Positions 8,831-15,217 of a DNA stretch of 64,000 nucleotides are shown in pieces; within the stretch, counting starts at the first letter, position 1; each line of letters opens with the position of its first letter. Both the position numbers and the translations under genes were made by a program. The notes beneath the pieces are model-generated. The model searched no databases and was not told the DNA's origin. It saw only the letters and a list, made by a program, of their open reading frames with translations. The stretch is from the IMG/VR virus record IMGVR_UViG_3300021425_002093, positions 1 through 64,000 of that record; one strand, given 5' to 3'. Origin of the DNA: a virus.

Positions 8831-9436
8831 TTACCAGCTTATCTCGATTCTTGAGTCACCGCTTTCATTCCAGTGATACTTACAACCACATTCTTCGATG
8901 ATTGGAAGAATCGATTTTAGGTTTTCAACACCTGTCTTGTCTCCACTGAAACAAAACAGTGATGAAGTTTGGGATTCTGGTGTGAGACAAAGAAAGCCAT
9001 CGACTGATCGATCAAATTCATCATCATCATACATGGTCTCCAATAAAGCAGGATTGTAACCATGACCACCACAATCTGGACACTCGTCATCATCGTCTTC
9101 GCCGACGTTTTCATTTAGATCTTCGTCGTAGACATATCCTTCACCGTCACACGTCTCACACTCCATCTCATCTTCGTACATATCAACTTCACAGTCTTGC
9201 GAGTGATTGAAGAGAACCTTATCAAGATCAACCTCGTCGGGGTATACCTCTTCGTACTCAGAGTATGACAATTTCTTGCCCGTTTCGGGATGTGCAAGAT
9301 AACCATCGTCATCGTAAACTGCGCCAAGATAACTAGGTAGACCACCCCATGCACAACTTTGACAGCAGGGTTCGTTCCAGCCTACATACCAACCTTCTTC
9401 TCTAAGGCGCTCTTGTAACTTTCGAAATCCGTTCAT
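8831..9436 (-). CDS. DnaJ-type zinc-finger-like acidic protein
   Basis: The 201-residue acidic protein has an N-terminal CCQSC segment. In the middle are two CxxCxGxG units (CETCDGEGY and CPDCGGHGY, about residues 92-127) separated by an acidic insert, like the DnaJ cysteine-rich zinc domain. The N-terminal LREEGWYVGWNEPCCQSCAW and the FNHSQDCE segment recall a family of phage and bacterial DUF6891-like proteins. GAGGAAG precedes the start. The function is unknown; zinc binding is likely. Confidence 0.7.
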   Translation of the reverse strand: MNGFRKLQERLREEGWYVGWNEPCCQSCAWGGLPSYLGAVYDDDGYLAHPETGKKLSYSEYEEVYPDEVDLDKVLFNHSQDCEVDMYEDEMECETCDGEGYVYDEDLNENVGEDDDDECPDCGGHGYNPALLETMYDDDEFDRSVDGFLCLTPESQTSSLFCFSGDKTGVENLKSILPIIEECGCKYHWNESGDSRIEISW

Positions 9437-9648
9437 GACTCTTCCTCAACGATGTGTGCTATCGTATCCTTTGCGACTATGTATGTCTTACTATTGGATC
9501 TACCATTTAACGAAGATACATAGTTTCTAGATATGGGGAGAAAGACTCTACCGTCATTCATCATATCACTGAGACGTTGATCTGGATCCAAGTGAACTTC
9601 GCAGCAAGTCCACTTGGTCTCATTTTTCAAGATAACAGACACCTGCAT
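9433..9648 (-). CDS. small protein, paralogue of the gene at 24560-24763
   Basis: This 71-residue protein shares a pattern with the product encoded at 24560-24763: WxxCxVHL, then LSDMMNDxRxFLP (ISDILNDERKFLP in the partner), then KDxIAxIVE at the end. It looks like a compact beta-fold of the DUF6812 kind, as I recall. It overlaps its neighbours by 1-4 bp in a tight early operon. The function is unknown. Confidence 0.7.
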   Translation of the reverse strand: MQVSVILKNETKWTCCEVHLDPDQRLSDMMNDGRVFLPISRNYVSSLNGRSNSKTYIVAKDTIAHIVEEES

Positions 9649-9839
9649 TACCTAGACTTCCTTGTCCGGATACCCAGAGCGACTTCGAGATTTTCAATCT
9701 CCCGATCTTTGCGTGTCTGCCACGCCTCCTGAGTACGAGGTTTACCCGTACTACGATAATTCTTTTCGAAGAACACAGAGTTCTTCAATCGATCAAGTGC
9801 GCCTTCACGACGACTTTTAATTACAGCACTACCTCTCAT
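9648..9839 (-). CDS. small basic hypothetical protein
   Basis: This protein of about 63 residues is rich in Arg and Lys, with FFEKNYRSTGKPRTQEAW and REIENLEVALGIRTRKSR segments. An ATG 15 bp further upstream is also open and overlaps the previous stop. I chose the internal ATG because AGGAG lies 8 nt before it. The basic character suggests nucleic-acid binding; no family is recognised. Confidence 0.65.
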   Translation of the reverse strand: MRGSAVIKSRREGALDRLKNSVFFEKNYRSTGKPRTQEAWQTRKDREIENLEVALGIRTRKSR

Positions 9840-9853
9840 ACTCGCTCTCCTCA

Positions 9854-10039
9854 TTATTCGATGCCCAACTCTTGTGCTTGATCAGCCAATTCTTGCAGTG
9901 CGAATTCTTGCTGTGCTTTTTCAAAAAGCAATTTAGCGAATCGTTGAATCGCCTCTTTAGCATAGTCGTCCAGTTCATTCCAACATCCATCTGCGGTCAA
10001 ACCAGATTCGTACATGCAGTGTTCAATTAGTTCGTTCAT
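9854..10039 (-). CDS. hypothetical small acidic protein
   Basis: This 61-residue, mainly helical acidic protein has the sequence pattern YAKEAIQRFAKLLFEKAQQEF. I do not recognise a family. It is part of the run of overlapping small genes between 8.8 and 12.3 kb. Confidence 0.6.
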   Translation of the reverse strand: MNELIEHCMYESGLTADGCWNELDDYAKEAIQRFAKLLFEKAQQEFALQELADQAQELGIE

Positions 10040-10046
10040 TACTCAC

Positions 10047-10379
10047 TCACCACTCAATCTCCCGCCAGTCTGTGTCTTCTGGCATTAGTGTAATTTGACC
10101 TTCAAATGCTTCGTTCTCTTTGAGTTGATTATACACTCCACTGTTAGCCATTGTCAAGCGATAACCTTTGCGATAGCACTTGTATACTGATCCACTTGCG
10201 CCATAGAACTCCCAGTGATGAGGTTTCTCTTCAACACGGGTGATGCCGCTGTTCATCCGCCAACTGTCGCCGTCAAGATAACCGCCTGACCATCCAGCAA
10301 GAACTTTGTAGAATCCACGGTCGTACTTACCTTCTTTGATTTTCAGTATGACCCAGCTATCGGGATAATAGTCACTCAT
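10047..10379 (-). CDS. hypothetical protein (SH3-like or beta-barrel pattern)
   Basis: The 110-residue protein is rich in Trp, Tyr and Gly (SWVILKIKEGKYDRGFYKVL, GWSGGYLDGDSWRMNSGI) with a beta-rich pattern. Its function is not recognised. Its start overlaps the end of the AbrB-like gene upstream. A sigma70-like element lies inside it (10128-10157) and could drive the genes downstream. Confidence 0.65.
   Translation of the reverse strand: MSDYYPDSWVILKIKEGKYDRGFYKVLAGWSGGYLDGDSWRMNSGITRVEEKPHHWEFYGASGSVYKCYRKGYRLTMANSGVYNQLKENEAFEGQITLMPEDTDWREIEW
10128..10157 (-). promoter_or_regulatory. possible internal sigma70-like promoter
   Basis: TTGACA, an 18-bp spacer, then TATAAT on the minus strand, inside the 110-residue gene. 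The match is perfect, but the position within a coding sequence makes its use uncertain. It would transcribe the small genes downstream. Confidence 0.45.
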
Positions 10380-10542
10380 CTTTCTTTCTCAATACTATTT
10401 GACCATTTTTGTCTAGCCATTCCAGCGTGTCGCCTTCTTGCCACCTAAGTTCTTTCAGCATATCATCAGGAAAGGGCAATATCAAATCTCCCGTTTCTGG
10501 ATCTTCCTCTAGTCTAACAACCCGCTGATTCTTGTTCATCAT
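10372..10542 (-). CDS. AbrB/SpoVT-like swapped-hairpin small DNA-binding protein
   Basis: This protein of about 56 residues has the pattern LILPFPDDMLKELRWQEGD, then TLEWLDKNGQIVLRKK. This is the beta-hairpin layout of AbrB/MazE-type transcription factors: polar hairpin, LPxxxLxxLxWxxGD, hydrophobic strand. It overlaps both neighbours by a few bases and starts with two adjacent ATGs. It may regulate host or phage genes; no toxin partner is visible. Confidence 0.7.
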   Translation of the reverse strand: MMNKNQRVVRLEEDPETGDLILPFPDDMLKELRWQEGDTLEWLDKNGQIVLRKKDE

Positions 10543-10832
10543 TTCATCTTAGCAATAAAACTGTCATCAGCAGAACGAAGGTGTGTCACTGTCAAAAACC
10601 GCTTGTCATCCAAACCACCAAGAATCTCATCAAAGTAAATTTTAGAATCGACTGCCACATACGGACCACCGCTTGGATCGAACATGCCAAGATCATTCGG
10701 ATCAAGTTTTTCTTGACCTTCTTTACCACCAATACGACAATACTTCATTGAGTCACCTTCCATCACGAACTTGTACTCATCGTCATTGAGTTTTTCCCAA
10801 TGATATTCATCACCATAACGATTTTTCATCAC
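10539..10832 (-). CDS. hypothetical acidic protein
   Basis: This 97-residue protein has a YHWEKLNDDEYKFVMEGD segment and a PNDLGMFDPSGGPYV loop. No family is recognised. It is directly coupled (ATGATGA) to the AbrB-like gene downstream. Confidence 0.65.
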   Translation of the reverse strand: MMKNRYGDEYHWEKLNDDEYKFVMEGDSMKYCRIGGKEGQEKLDPNDLGMFDPSGGPYVAVDSKIYFDEILGGLDDKRFLTVTHLRSADDSFIAKMK

Positions 10833-11111
10833 TCACTCTCCATTCCACTCATAACCCAAGTTCTTAGCTCTAGTCTTGGCATATTCGCACAAATCATTGA
10901 GTGAAGTTAGTAACTCCTCAACATCGTCAAAGTGGCACTCTTGAATCTCGTTTTTAACACATAGCGATTCTAGAGTATTGTCCACCATCTCTTTTAACAA
11001 GAAACTTTCTTCCAAAGAAGGTTCGCAATGATTACCAAACCAGATCCCAACGCTGACAGTTCCGTCCTCGTTCAACCAAGGTGAACAATCAATTTCTAAA
11101 TTAACTTTCAT
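10833..11111 (-). CDS. hypothetical protein
   Basis: I chose the internal ATG (MKVNLEIDCSPW) because an earlier start would overlap the upstream gene by over 100 bp. The product has about 92 residues: a beta-rich first half (GTVSVGIWFGNHCEPSLEES) and a helical second half. The function is unknown. Confidence 0.65.
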   Translation of the reverse strand: MKVNLEIDCSPWLNEDGTVSVGIWFGNHCEPSLEESFLLKEMVDNTLESLCVKNEIQECHFDDVEELLTSLNDLCEYAKTRAKNLGYEWNGE

Positions 11112-11364
11112 GGGAGCTTTTACCTCGCTGATGATACTCTTTACACACATCTTCGAATGTATCCCACAATTGTTGAAACTTGAGTTCATACAATTCTTTG
11201 ATTGCAAAGTATTTGTTCATCATAGCATCACATGCTTGAGGACTAAAATGACTACCATCCCAATCAGGCGAATCGACAAAATGTTGAGTGACTAGATTAA
11301 TCTCATCAGTCACTTTCCAACATTCTAAAAGCTGTTGCTCTAAGTCAAAAATTGGATTGCTCAT
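11101..11364 (-). CDS. conserved hypothetical protein of marine T4-like phages
   Basis: The 87-residue protein begins MSNPIFDLEQQLLECWKVTD and is mostly helical, with FQQLWDTFEDVCKEYH near the end. I recall very similar small proteins in many marine T4-like phages, always of unknown function. It overlaps both neighbours. Confidence 0.75.
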   Translation of the reverse strand: MSNPIFDLEQQLLECWKVTDEINLVTQHFVDSPDWDGSHFSPQACDAMMNKYFAIKELYELKFQQLWDTFEDVCKEYHQRGKSSHES

Positions 11365-11614
11365 ATTCTATCCACTCATCCATTTGTTCTAAGGATACAC
11401 CCCAGTGCAATTTAAATGCTTTACTGTCTGATCGCTGACCATATAAGCCTGCGCTGTGCTCCGGATCGTAGAGACTTTTTGATTCTTCTTCGGACCTACG
11501 ATCAGGGAGACTAGATAGTTCTATACACCTTGTTGCCCATCTTAATTGAGCCAAGGTCGCTTCCATTTTGTTTTTAAGATGCTCTATATCTTTGGCACGT
11601 TGTTCTTTGTTCAT
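11345..11614 (-). CDS. hypothetical protein
   Basis: This 89-residue protein has an N-terminal charged helix (KDIEHLKNKMEATLAQLRWA) followed by a polar region containing LYDPEHSAGLYGQRSDSK. No family is recognised. It overlaps the downstream gene by 20 bp. Confidence 0.65.
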   Translation of the reverse strand: MNKEQRAKDIEHLKNKMEATLAQLRWATRCIELSSLPDRRSEEESKSLYDPEHSAGLYGQRSDSKAFKLHWGVSLEQMDEWIEYEQSNF

Positions 11615-11624
11615 ATCAACACCT

Positions 11625-12023
11625 TTATTGAATTAATAACGTTTGAGCTAAATTTAGACAAACACTTGTCCCCGTTACTGCACTACCTATCATGATAGCT
11701 TTGTCATTCCAGCTAGCGCCTACGTAGATCCAACATATAGCCGCTATAGCGTATTGGATTTGACCGAGTTGAGTCAATCCAGCGCTCATTAGAAACACCC
11801 CAACTATACTTAGGACAGTCGCAACCCATTTCACATAAGAATCAATTGTACCCGTTGGAGTCGCAGGAGAAAGATCCTCAACCTGCATTTGCAACTCTTC
11901 CATCTCTTGACGGAGACGACTTCGCTCAGCATTGAGTTCCATCGCAAGACGGCCAGCTTTACTCATCTGGCTATCACGATATTGCTCTTTGACCTCTTCT
12001 TTGATTTCGACTTGGGTGCTCAT
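11625..12023 (-). CDS. coiled-coil membrane protein, paralogue of the gene at 17659-17925
   Basis: The 132-residue protein has a charged coiled coil at about residues 20-50 (AERSRLRQEMEELQMQVEDL). Two or three hydrophobic segments follow, with the motif YVKWVATVLSIVGVF and the WIYVGASWNDKAIMI segment. The same membrane part (YVKWAATVAIL and LWVSVMWQDRSLII) is encoded at 17659-17925, so the two are paralogues with and without the coiled coil. I recall this as a DUF6552-like marine phage family. The function is unknown. Confidence 0.7.
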   Translation of the reverse strand: MSTQVEIKEEVKEQYRDSQMSKAGRLAMELNAERSRLRQEMEELQMQVEDLSPATPTGTIDSYVKWVATVLSIVGVFLMSAGLTQLGQIQYAIAAICWIYVGASWNDKAIMIGSAVTGTSVCLNLAQTLLIQ

Positions 12024-12026
12024 GTC

Positions 12027-12263
12027 TTAAAAAGATTCGTTTTCCATTTCCCAGCAATTAATTACATGAGAGTACCCCATGTTCATCGGACTGTACTCAT
12101 TCATATTGTCCCAGAAATCCCGAACGCTGTCAATCTGTTCTCGGGTTAATTCTGAAACTTCTTCAACTTCGAAAAACTCGCAGACATGCCAAGTGACATG
12201 ATCAATAACCGTTTGCTCGACTTGCTCTTCTGCTTTGTACATCTTTGGCCAATCATATGACAT
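12027..12263 (-). CDS. hypothetical protein
   Basis: This protein of about 78 residues is acidic and helical (CEFFEVEEVSELTREQIDSV, FWDNMNEYSP). I chose the ATG start (MSYDWPKMYK) with GAGGAA upstream over an upstream GTG that lies in the inverted repeat described next to tRNA-Arg. The function is not known. Confidence 0.65.
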   Translation of the reverse strand: MSYDWPKMYKAEEQVEQTVIDHVTWHVCEFFEVEEVSELTREQIDSVRDFWDNMNEYSPMNMGYSHVINCWEMENESF

Positions 12264-12281
12264 TATATATTCCTCATTAGG

Positions 12282-12384
12282 TTGTCTCACCCTGTCTCCG
12301 GCTGGAATGAAGCGTAAGCAGCAATCAACAACAGGTTCAGTTTATCTCGCAATGTCAAAACGTCAGGCATACGCCGTGAGACAA
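12282..12384 (-). ncRNA. candidate structured RNA between tRNA-Arg and the next gene
   Basis: A 103-nt gap is closed by a perfect 9-bp inverted repeat (TTGTCTCAC / GTGAGACAA), with a small GGC-GTAT-GCC hairpin inside. It starts 3 nt after the CCA of tRNA-Arg. No ORF is visible in it. It may be a small RNA released with the tRNA or a tRNA-processing element. No known family is recognised. Confidence 0.4.
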
Positions 12385-12387
12385 ATT

Positions 12388-12465
12388 TGGCCTCCCGAGT
12401 AGGACTCGAACCTACAACCTACAGCTTAGAAGGCTGTTGCACTATCCGAATTGTGCTATCGGGAG
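12388..12465 (-). tRNA. tRNA-Arg (anticodon TCT)
   Basis: A full cloverleaf: acceptor CTCCCGA/TCGGGAG, D stem GCAC/GTGC, anticodon arm ACAGC-CTTCTAA-GCTGT, T arm GTAGG-TTCGAGT-CCTAC, discriminator G and encoded CCA. It reads AGA codons, which are common in AT-rich phage genes. Confidence 0.95.
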
Positions 12466-12473
12466 ATAATACT

Positions 12474-13160
12474 TCACTCTGCCTCTTGCTCAAAGTGTTC
12501 ACGAACGGATTCCTCAAGCCACTTCTGAGTTTGCTCATTGTAGTGACTTTCAATGTACTGATCAGCGTATCCGACTTCACTATAAAAAGCCTTACCAGTA
12601 GTGTCCGCCCAATCCCAGTTGACCTCAATCTCTTCGCCATCGTAATAATAATTATTTACAAGGCTACAAAGATTTGATTCTACAATTGAGACTGCGAATT
12701 TTTCGGGATCAAACTCACCTTCGAGTTCAAGTTCGATTGAACCGAACCCACCCTTTTCTGAGCTATGACAAGATAGCGTTGGAGTCCACTCTAAGGGGGT
12801 GCCATCGTATGCTTCTTTTCGATCATTGTCTTCTGAGACATAGCACTCTTGACCATACAGAATATCATACTCGTATCGACCAACCTCCTCGACTTCGTTA
12901 CCTTCTTCGTCGAGACGCCAGACAGAGTAATCGTTGTCAGCGTAGGGGCCGGACAGATGCATGATATCACTAAACTCAAACCAAGAGTTATGGTACTCTC
13001 CATTTGCAAATGGAGTGCTTTCGTCTTCGGGATCATCCAGATAAGCAATGAGTTCATCTGGGTCATCATGATTTTGGTAAAACTCTAAAAACTCTTGAGT
13101 GATTTTACCTATTGTCAACTCACCACCGTAACGTCCGGTGTCAATTCTATATCGATTCAT
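12474..13160 (-). CDS. conserved hypothetical acidic protein
   Basis: About 228 residues from the ATG (MNRYRIDTGRYGGELTIGKI), which has AAGGAA upstream; earlier starts run into the preceding gene. The protein is strongly acidic, with many Tyr and Trp residues and a beta-rich middle (FGSIELELEGEFDPEKFAVS). Similar proteins of unknown function occur in T4-like marine phages. Its end lies 9 bp before the tRNA-Arg 5' end. Confidence 0.7.
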   Translation of the reverse strand: MNRYRIDTGRYGGELTIGKITQEFLEFYQNHDDPDELIAYLDDPEDESTPFANGEYHNSWFEFSDIMHLSGPYADNDYSVWRLDEEGNEVEEVGRYEYDILYGQECYVSEDNDRKEAYDGTPLEWTPTLSCHSSEKGGFGSIELELEGEFDPEKFAVSIVESNLCSLVNNYYYDGEEIEVNWDWADTTGKAFYSEVGYADQYIESHYNEQTQKWLEESVREHFEQEAE

Positions 13161-13170
13161 AACGATTTCC

Positions 13171-13404
13171 TTATTGGTTAGCAAAACCTCCAAATTCCAT
13201 TTCAAAGTTTTGAGCAGCCTCTATAAACTCGAAATGAAAAGTGTCCTCGTATGGAGCAGTGTTCTTACGATAACTCCAACTCTCTCTGGGAAGGCAACTC
13301 TTGCACCAGTGCTTTCCTTCTGAACTCACATCACTATGTAGTCTTACAGCATAGCCGGGCATCCAGTTAGACTTGTGTGATTGTACTTGTTGCGGTGTAT
13401 TCAT
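13171..13404 (-). CDS. hypothetical protein
   Basis: This 77-residue protein has a central SEGKHWCKSCLPRESWSY segment with a CxxC pair, and an acidic aromatic C-terminus. No family is recognised. It overlaps the cell-wall hydrolase gene by 4 bp. Confidence 0.6.
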   Translation of the reverse strand: MNTPQQVQSHKSNWMPGYAVRLHSDVSSEGKHWCKSCLPRESWSYRKNTAPYEDTFHFEFIEAAQNFEMEFGGFANQ

Positions 13405-13913
13405 CTTGCGCTCTTTCCATAAAAAAGATGATTGCCTATATCAGCAACTACATTATAGTGCATATTCCACCATGGGTCAACATGTTTTGCGTGATAATGT
13501 GTGGCACCCATCGTGTTATCTATAAACTGTCCATCCATGATTCCTTGCGCTAACATGAGCGCTTTTTCGTAGGCGGGATAATCTTCGATTTCATCTGCTA
13601 CACCGTCACAATACCAACTAAACTGGCAAGCGTGACGTACAGGAACTCTTTTCTGATGGACTTCTTCCCACCACTTACTATACTTCGCTTGATAAACGAC
13701 ATCACATACGTTATCAGGAAATCTTTTACTCTTAACTCGATTGAGCGTCACGTATCCAACTGCGATTCTTCCTTCAACAGCCTCACCACGTGCTTCAAAA
13801 TAAATGTTCTGTGCTAAGCACTCAATTTCAGATACAGCTTCAGATTCACTATTTGCATAACCAAAAAGAGGTAATAACAACATGCATAACATTAAACATT
13901 TCAGATTATTCAT
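13401..13913 (-). CDS. SleB/CwlJ-type cell-wall hydrolase, secreted
   Basis: The 170-residue protein has a cleavable signal peptide (about residues 1-20, ending GYA). A Hydrolase_2 domain follows, with NIYFEARGEAVEGRIAVGYV (catalytic Glu at about 40), LNRVKSKRFPDNVCDVVYQ and CQFSWYCDG. This family cleaves peptidoglycan glycan strands. With a signal peptide it would reach the periplasm without a holin. It may assist lysis together with the GH19 endolysin at 48094-48930, or help modify the wall. Confidence 0.88.
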   Translation of the reverse strand: MNNLKCLMLCMLLLPLFGYANSESEAVSEIECLAQNIYFEARGEAVEGRIAVGYVTLNRVKSKRFPDNVCDVVYQAKYSKWWEEVHQKRVPVRHACQFSWYCDGVADEIEDYPAYEKALMLAQGIMDGQFIDNTMGATHYHAKHVDPWWNMHYNVVADIGNHLFYGKSAR

Positions 13914-13930
13914 CTTAGTGTCCTCTGTTA

Positions 13931-13949
13931 GCGGGGGATATACCCCCGC
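13931..13949. terminator. GC hairpin between genes, possible terminator
   Basis: A perfect hairpin (GCGGGGG, TATAT, CCCCCGC on the minus strand) lies between the 94-residue gene and the cell-wall hydrolase gene. It lacks a T-run, so it may terminate weakly or protect RNA ends. Confidence 0.4.
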
Positions 13950-13954
13950 ACTAT

Positions 13955-14239
13955 TTACTTAGACTCTACAAATTCGTAAAGTTCTTTTGCTCTGCGATTG
14001 ATTTGATCGCTCGTAGGCATGGTTGGAATTGCAGCTAATAGATCATTTGCAACGATCTTTAATGCATCAGCGGCTTCTTTTGCTTCTTTTGGATAGACAC
14101 CAATCTGACCAATCTTCTCTTCAAACTGATTGAATAGTGCCCAGAATGAATTCATAAGAACCTCATACTGTTGCATCTCAAGATCACGAGCCATTTGTAG
14201 TACATCGAACCGAAGTTCGTAAGGGGTTTTGTTTGGCAT
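13955..14239 (-). CDS. conserved hypothetical helical protein
   Basis: This 94-residue protein is fully helical in appearance (LRFDVLQMARDLEMQQYEVL, AKEAADALKIVANDLLAAI). Homologous small proteins occur in many marine T4-like phages, without a known function. It lies just downstream of the tmRNA coding piece. Confidence 0.7.
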   Translation of the reverse strand: MPNKTPYELRFDVLQMARDLEMQQYEVLMNSFWALFNQFEEKIGQIGVYPKEAKEAADALKIVANDLLAAIPTMPTSDQINRRAKELYEFVESK

Positions 14240-14264
14240 AATAGCCTCCTGTGTGTTGTGTGTG

Positions 14265-14444
14265 TAGTGGTCCGTTGGGTAACAAGGTGGACCAAACCCC
14301 GCAGAGCTTAAGCCGCTAGTGCGACATCTCCGTAGTAATCGTCATTTGCTGCGATTATTTTTTTGAACCCTGTTTTTACAGACGGCGTTCATCGTCTGAT
14401 CCTCAGTATTGCTTTTGGTCGTCCGTCGAATCTATAACGCCCCC
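14265..14444 (-). ncRNA. ssrA: tmRNA coding piece (permuted, two-piece ssrA)
   Basis: It starts with GGGGGCG and the tmRNA signature GATTCGACGG. The peptide tag reading frame lies at 14308-14352 and encodes AANDDYYGDVALAA followed by TAA. The bases before the resume codon (TAATC-GCA) match the E. coli TAGTC-GCA context. After the tag a stem (GGTCC/GGACC) closes the piece; the 3' boundary is approximate. The tRNA-like 3' half lies upstream in the transcript instead of downstream, so the gene is circularly permuted as in alphaproteobacteria. The RNA rescues stalled ribosomes and marks the peptides for proteolysis. Confidence 0.9.
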
Positions 14445-14543
14445 ATCAGATAAACACTGTGTCGGATTTCCACCCACATACCCGGCGGCCGGGATCTTGA
14501 TCGTAGACTAAAATGACTACTCTTTAGATCAACAGTGTTCATC
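14445..14543 (-). ncRNA. tmRNA intervening segment (removed on maturation)
   Basis: This 99-nt segment joins the CCA end of the acceptor piece to the 5' end of the coding piece. Its ends form a long helix (CAGAT-AACACTGT / ACAGTGTT-ATCTG) that extends the acceptor stem. It also holds a CCCGGCCGCCGGG hairpin. This is the expected shape of the loop cut out of permuted pre-tmRNA. Confidence 0.8.
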
Positions 14544-14612
14544 TGGTGGAGGCGAGGGGATTTGCACCCCTGTCCGCACTTCCTAATGACAACACGTCAT
14601 CGAATACTAAAG
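14544..14612 (-). ncRNA. ssrA: tmRNA acceptor piece (permuted ssrA)
   Basis: The tRNA-like 3' half has T stem AGGGG/CCCCT with loop TGCAAAT, acceptor strand CGCCTCC, discriminator A and encoded CCA. CGCCTCC pairs with the GGGGGCG start of the coding piece with one G-T pair. The CCA adenine is at 14544. The 5' boundary is approximate and may overlap the last codons of the pqqA-like gene. Confidence 0.85.
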
Positions 14613-14671
14613 TACATGGTGACTTCAAAGCCAGCACGTACATCAATTGCTTTAGGTTTTGTCCACTTCAT
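14597..14671 (-). CDS. pqqA: PqqA-like precursor peptide
   Basis: The 24-residue peptide starts MKWTKPKAIDVRAG and ends with the PqqA signature FEVTMYFSIR. The Glu (16) and Tyr (20), which PqqE cross-links to make pyrroloquinoline quinone, have the correct spacing, and the length matches genuine PqqA. A very strong AAGGAGGT lies 8 nt before the ATG. A late octamer and a sigma70-like promoter both precede it. No pqqB, C, D or E is visible, so maturation would need the host pathway. It could also be a decoy, another modified peptide, or a leader for the tmRNA downstream. Confidence 0.82.
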   Translation of the reverse strand: MKWTKPKAIDVRAGFEVTMYFSIR

Positions 14672-14690
14672 AATAGTGACCTCCTTAGAG

Positions 14691-14698
14691 TATTTATA
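14691..14698 (-). promoter_or_regulatory. T4-type late promoter of pqqA/tmRNA
   Basis: A perfect TATAAATA on the minus strand, 20 bp before the pqqA ATG. It would give a very short leader carrying the AAGGAGGT ribosome-binding site and continue into the tmRNA. Confidence 0.8.
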
Positions 14699-14731
14699 TC
14701 AAACAAGAAGATCACTAACAAAACATATGCA

Positions 14732-14760
14732 ATATTACACTAAAATTACGTCTATGTCAA
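14732..14760 (-). promoter_or_regulatory. sigma70-like promoter of pqqA/tmRNA
   Basis: TTGACA, 17 bp, TAATAT on the minus strand. It lies upstream of the late octamer, so the pqqA/tmRNA unit could be transcribed both early and late. Confidence 0.7.
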
Positions 14761-14996
14761 GAGATTAGATCTTCTGTTATCAAGATATCTTGTACGCCAT
14801 TAAAGTACTTAGTCAGCGTTGACAACTTTTCATCAGCTTCAGCCAGTTTGACTAACTCGGATTCTACTGCTTCCATGATATCAGGATGCTCTCCGATTCC
14901 AACCGGATGGGTTAGATACACTTCAATGTTTACTTTATGATACTCAATTTCGCCTTCAAGCTTGCGTATCATTGCTGAGATAATCTGTGATCTCAT
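14757..14996 (-). CDS. conserved hypothetical protein
   Basis: This 79-residue helical protein (MRSQIISAMIRKLEGEIEYH start, GIGEHPDIMEAVESELVKLA middle) belongs to a small family found across marine T4-like phages. The function is unknown. It starts after a 130-nt gap downstream of tRNA-Asn. Confidence 0.75.
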   Translation of the reverse strand: MRSQIISAMIRKLEGEIEYHKVNIEVYLTHPVGIGEHPDIMEAVESELVKLAEADEKLSTLTKYFNGVQDILITEDLIS

Positions 14997-15005
14997 AGGT
15001 CAAAA

Positions 15006-15140
15006 CTCCTTAGACGGTTATTAAAATATATGGCAGACTTCGTTTGACGGGAGCTACCCGAACGCATTGTTTATATTGGTCGGGGCCTGCCAGCCCTTCC
15101 TCACCGCACTCTCAGAGTTAGCGCAGATAACTCCTGCAGA
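15006..15140 (-). other. gene-free gap after tRNA-Asn, possible structured RNA
   Basis: No ORF is seen. On the minus strand there are several short hairpins: GAGTTA/TAACTC just after the tRNA CCA, a GGGC...GCCC element and CGGG/CCCG. It may be an RNA released with the tRNA, but no family is recognised. Confidence 0.3.
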
Positions 15141-15217
15141 TGGCTCCCGAGGTAGGATTCGAACCTACGACATGCAAATTAACAGTTTGCCGCTACTACC
15201 AACTGAGCTACTCGGGA
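15141..15217 (-). tRNA. tRNA-Asn (anticodon GTT)
   Basis: Cloverleaf with acceptor TCCCGAG/CTCGGGA, anticodon arm GCAAA-CTGTTAA-TTTGC, T arm GTAGG-TTCGAAT-CCTAC, discriminator G and encoded CCA. Its first 10 bases coincide with the end of the HNH gene upstream. Confidence 0.95.

Noticed and set aside
11112-11207. Longer start for the gene ending at 10833
   Set aside because: It would overlap the well-conserved upstream gene by over 100 bp; the internal ATG needs only an 11-bp overlap.
14535-14768. Plus-strand ORFs across the tmRNA and pqqA region
   Set aside because: They are antisense to a clear tmRNA and a well-supported peptide gene and show no recognisable protein pattern.
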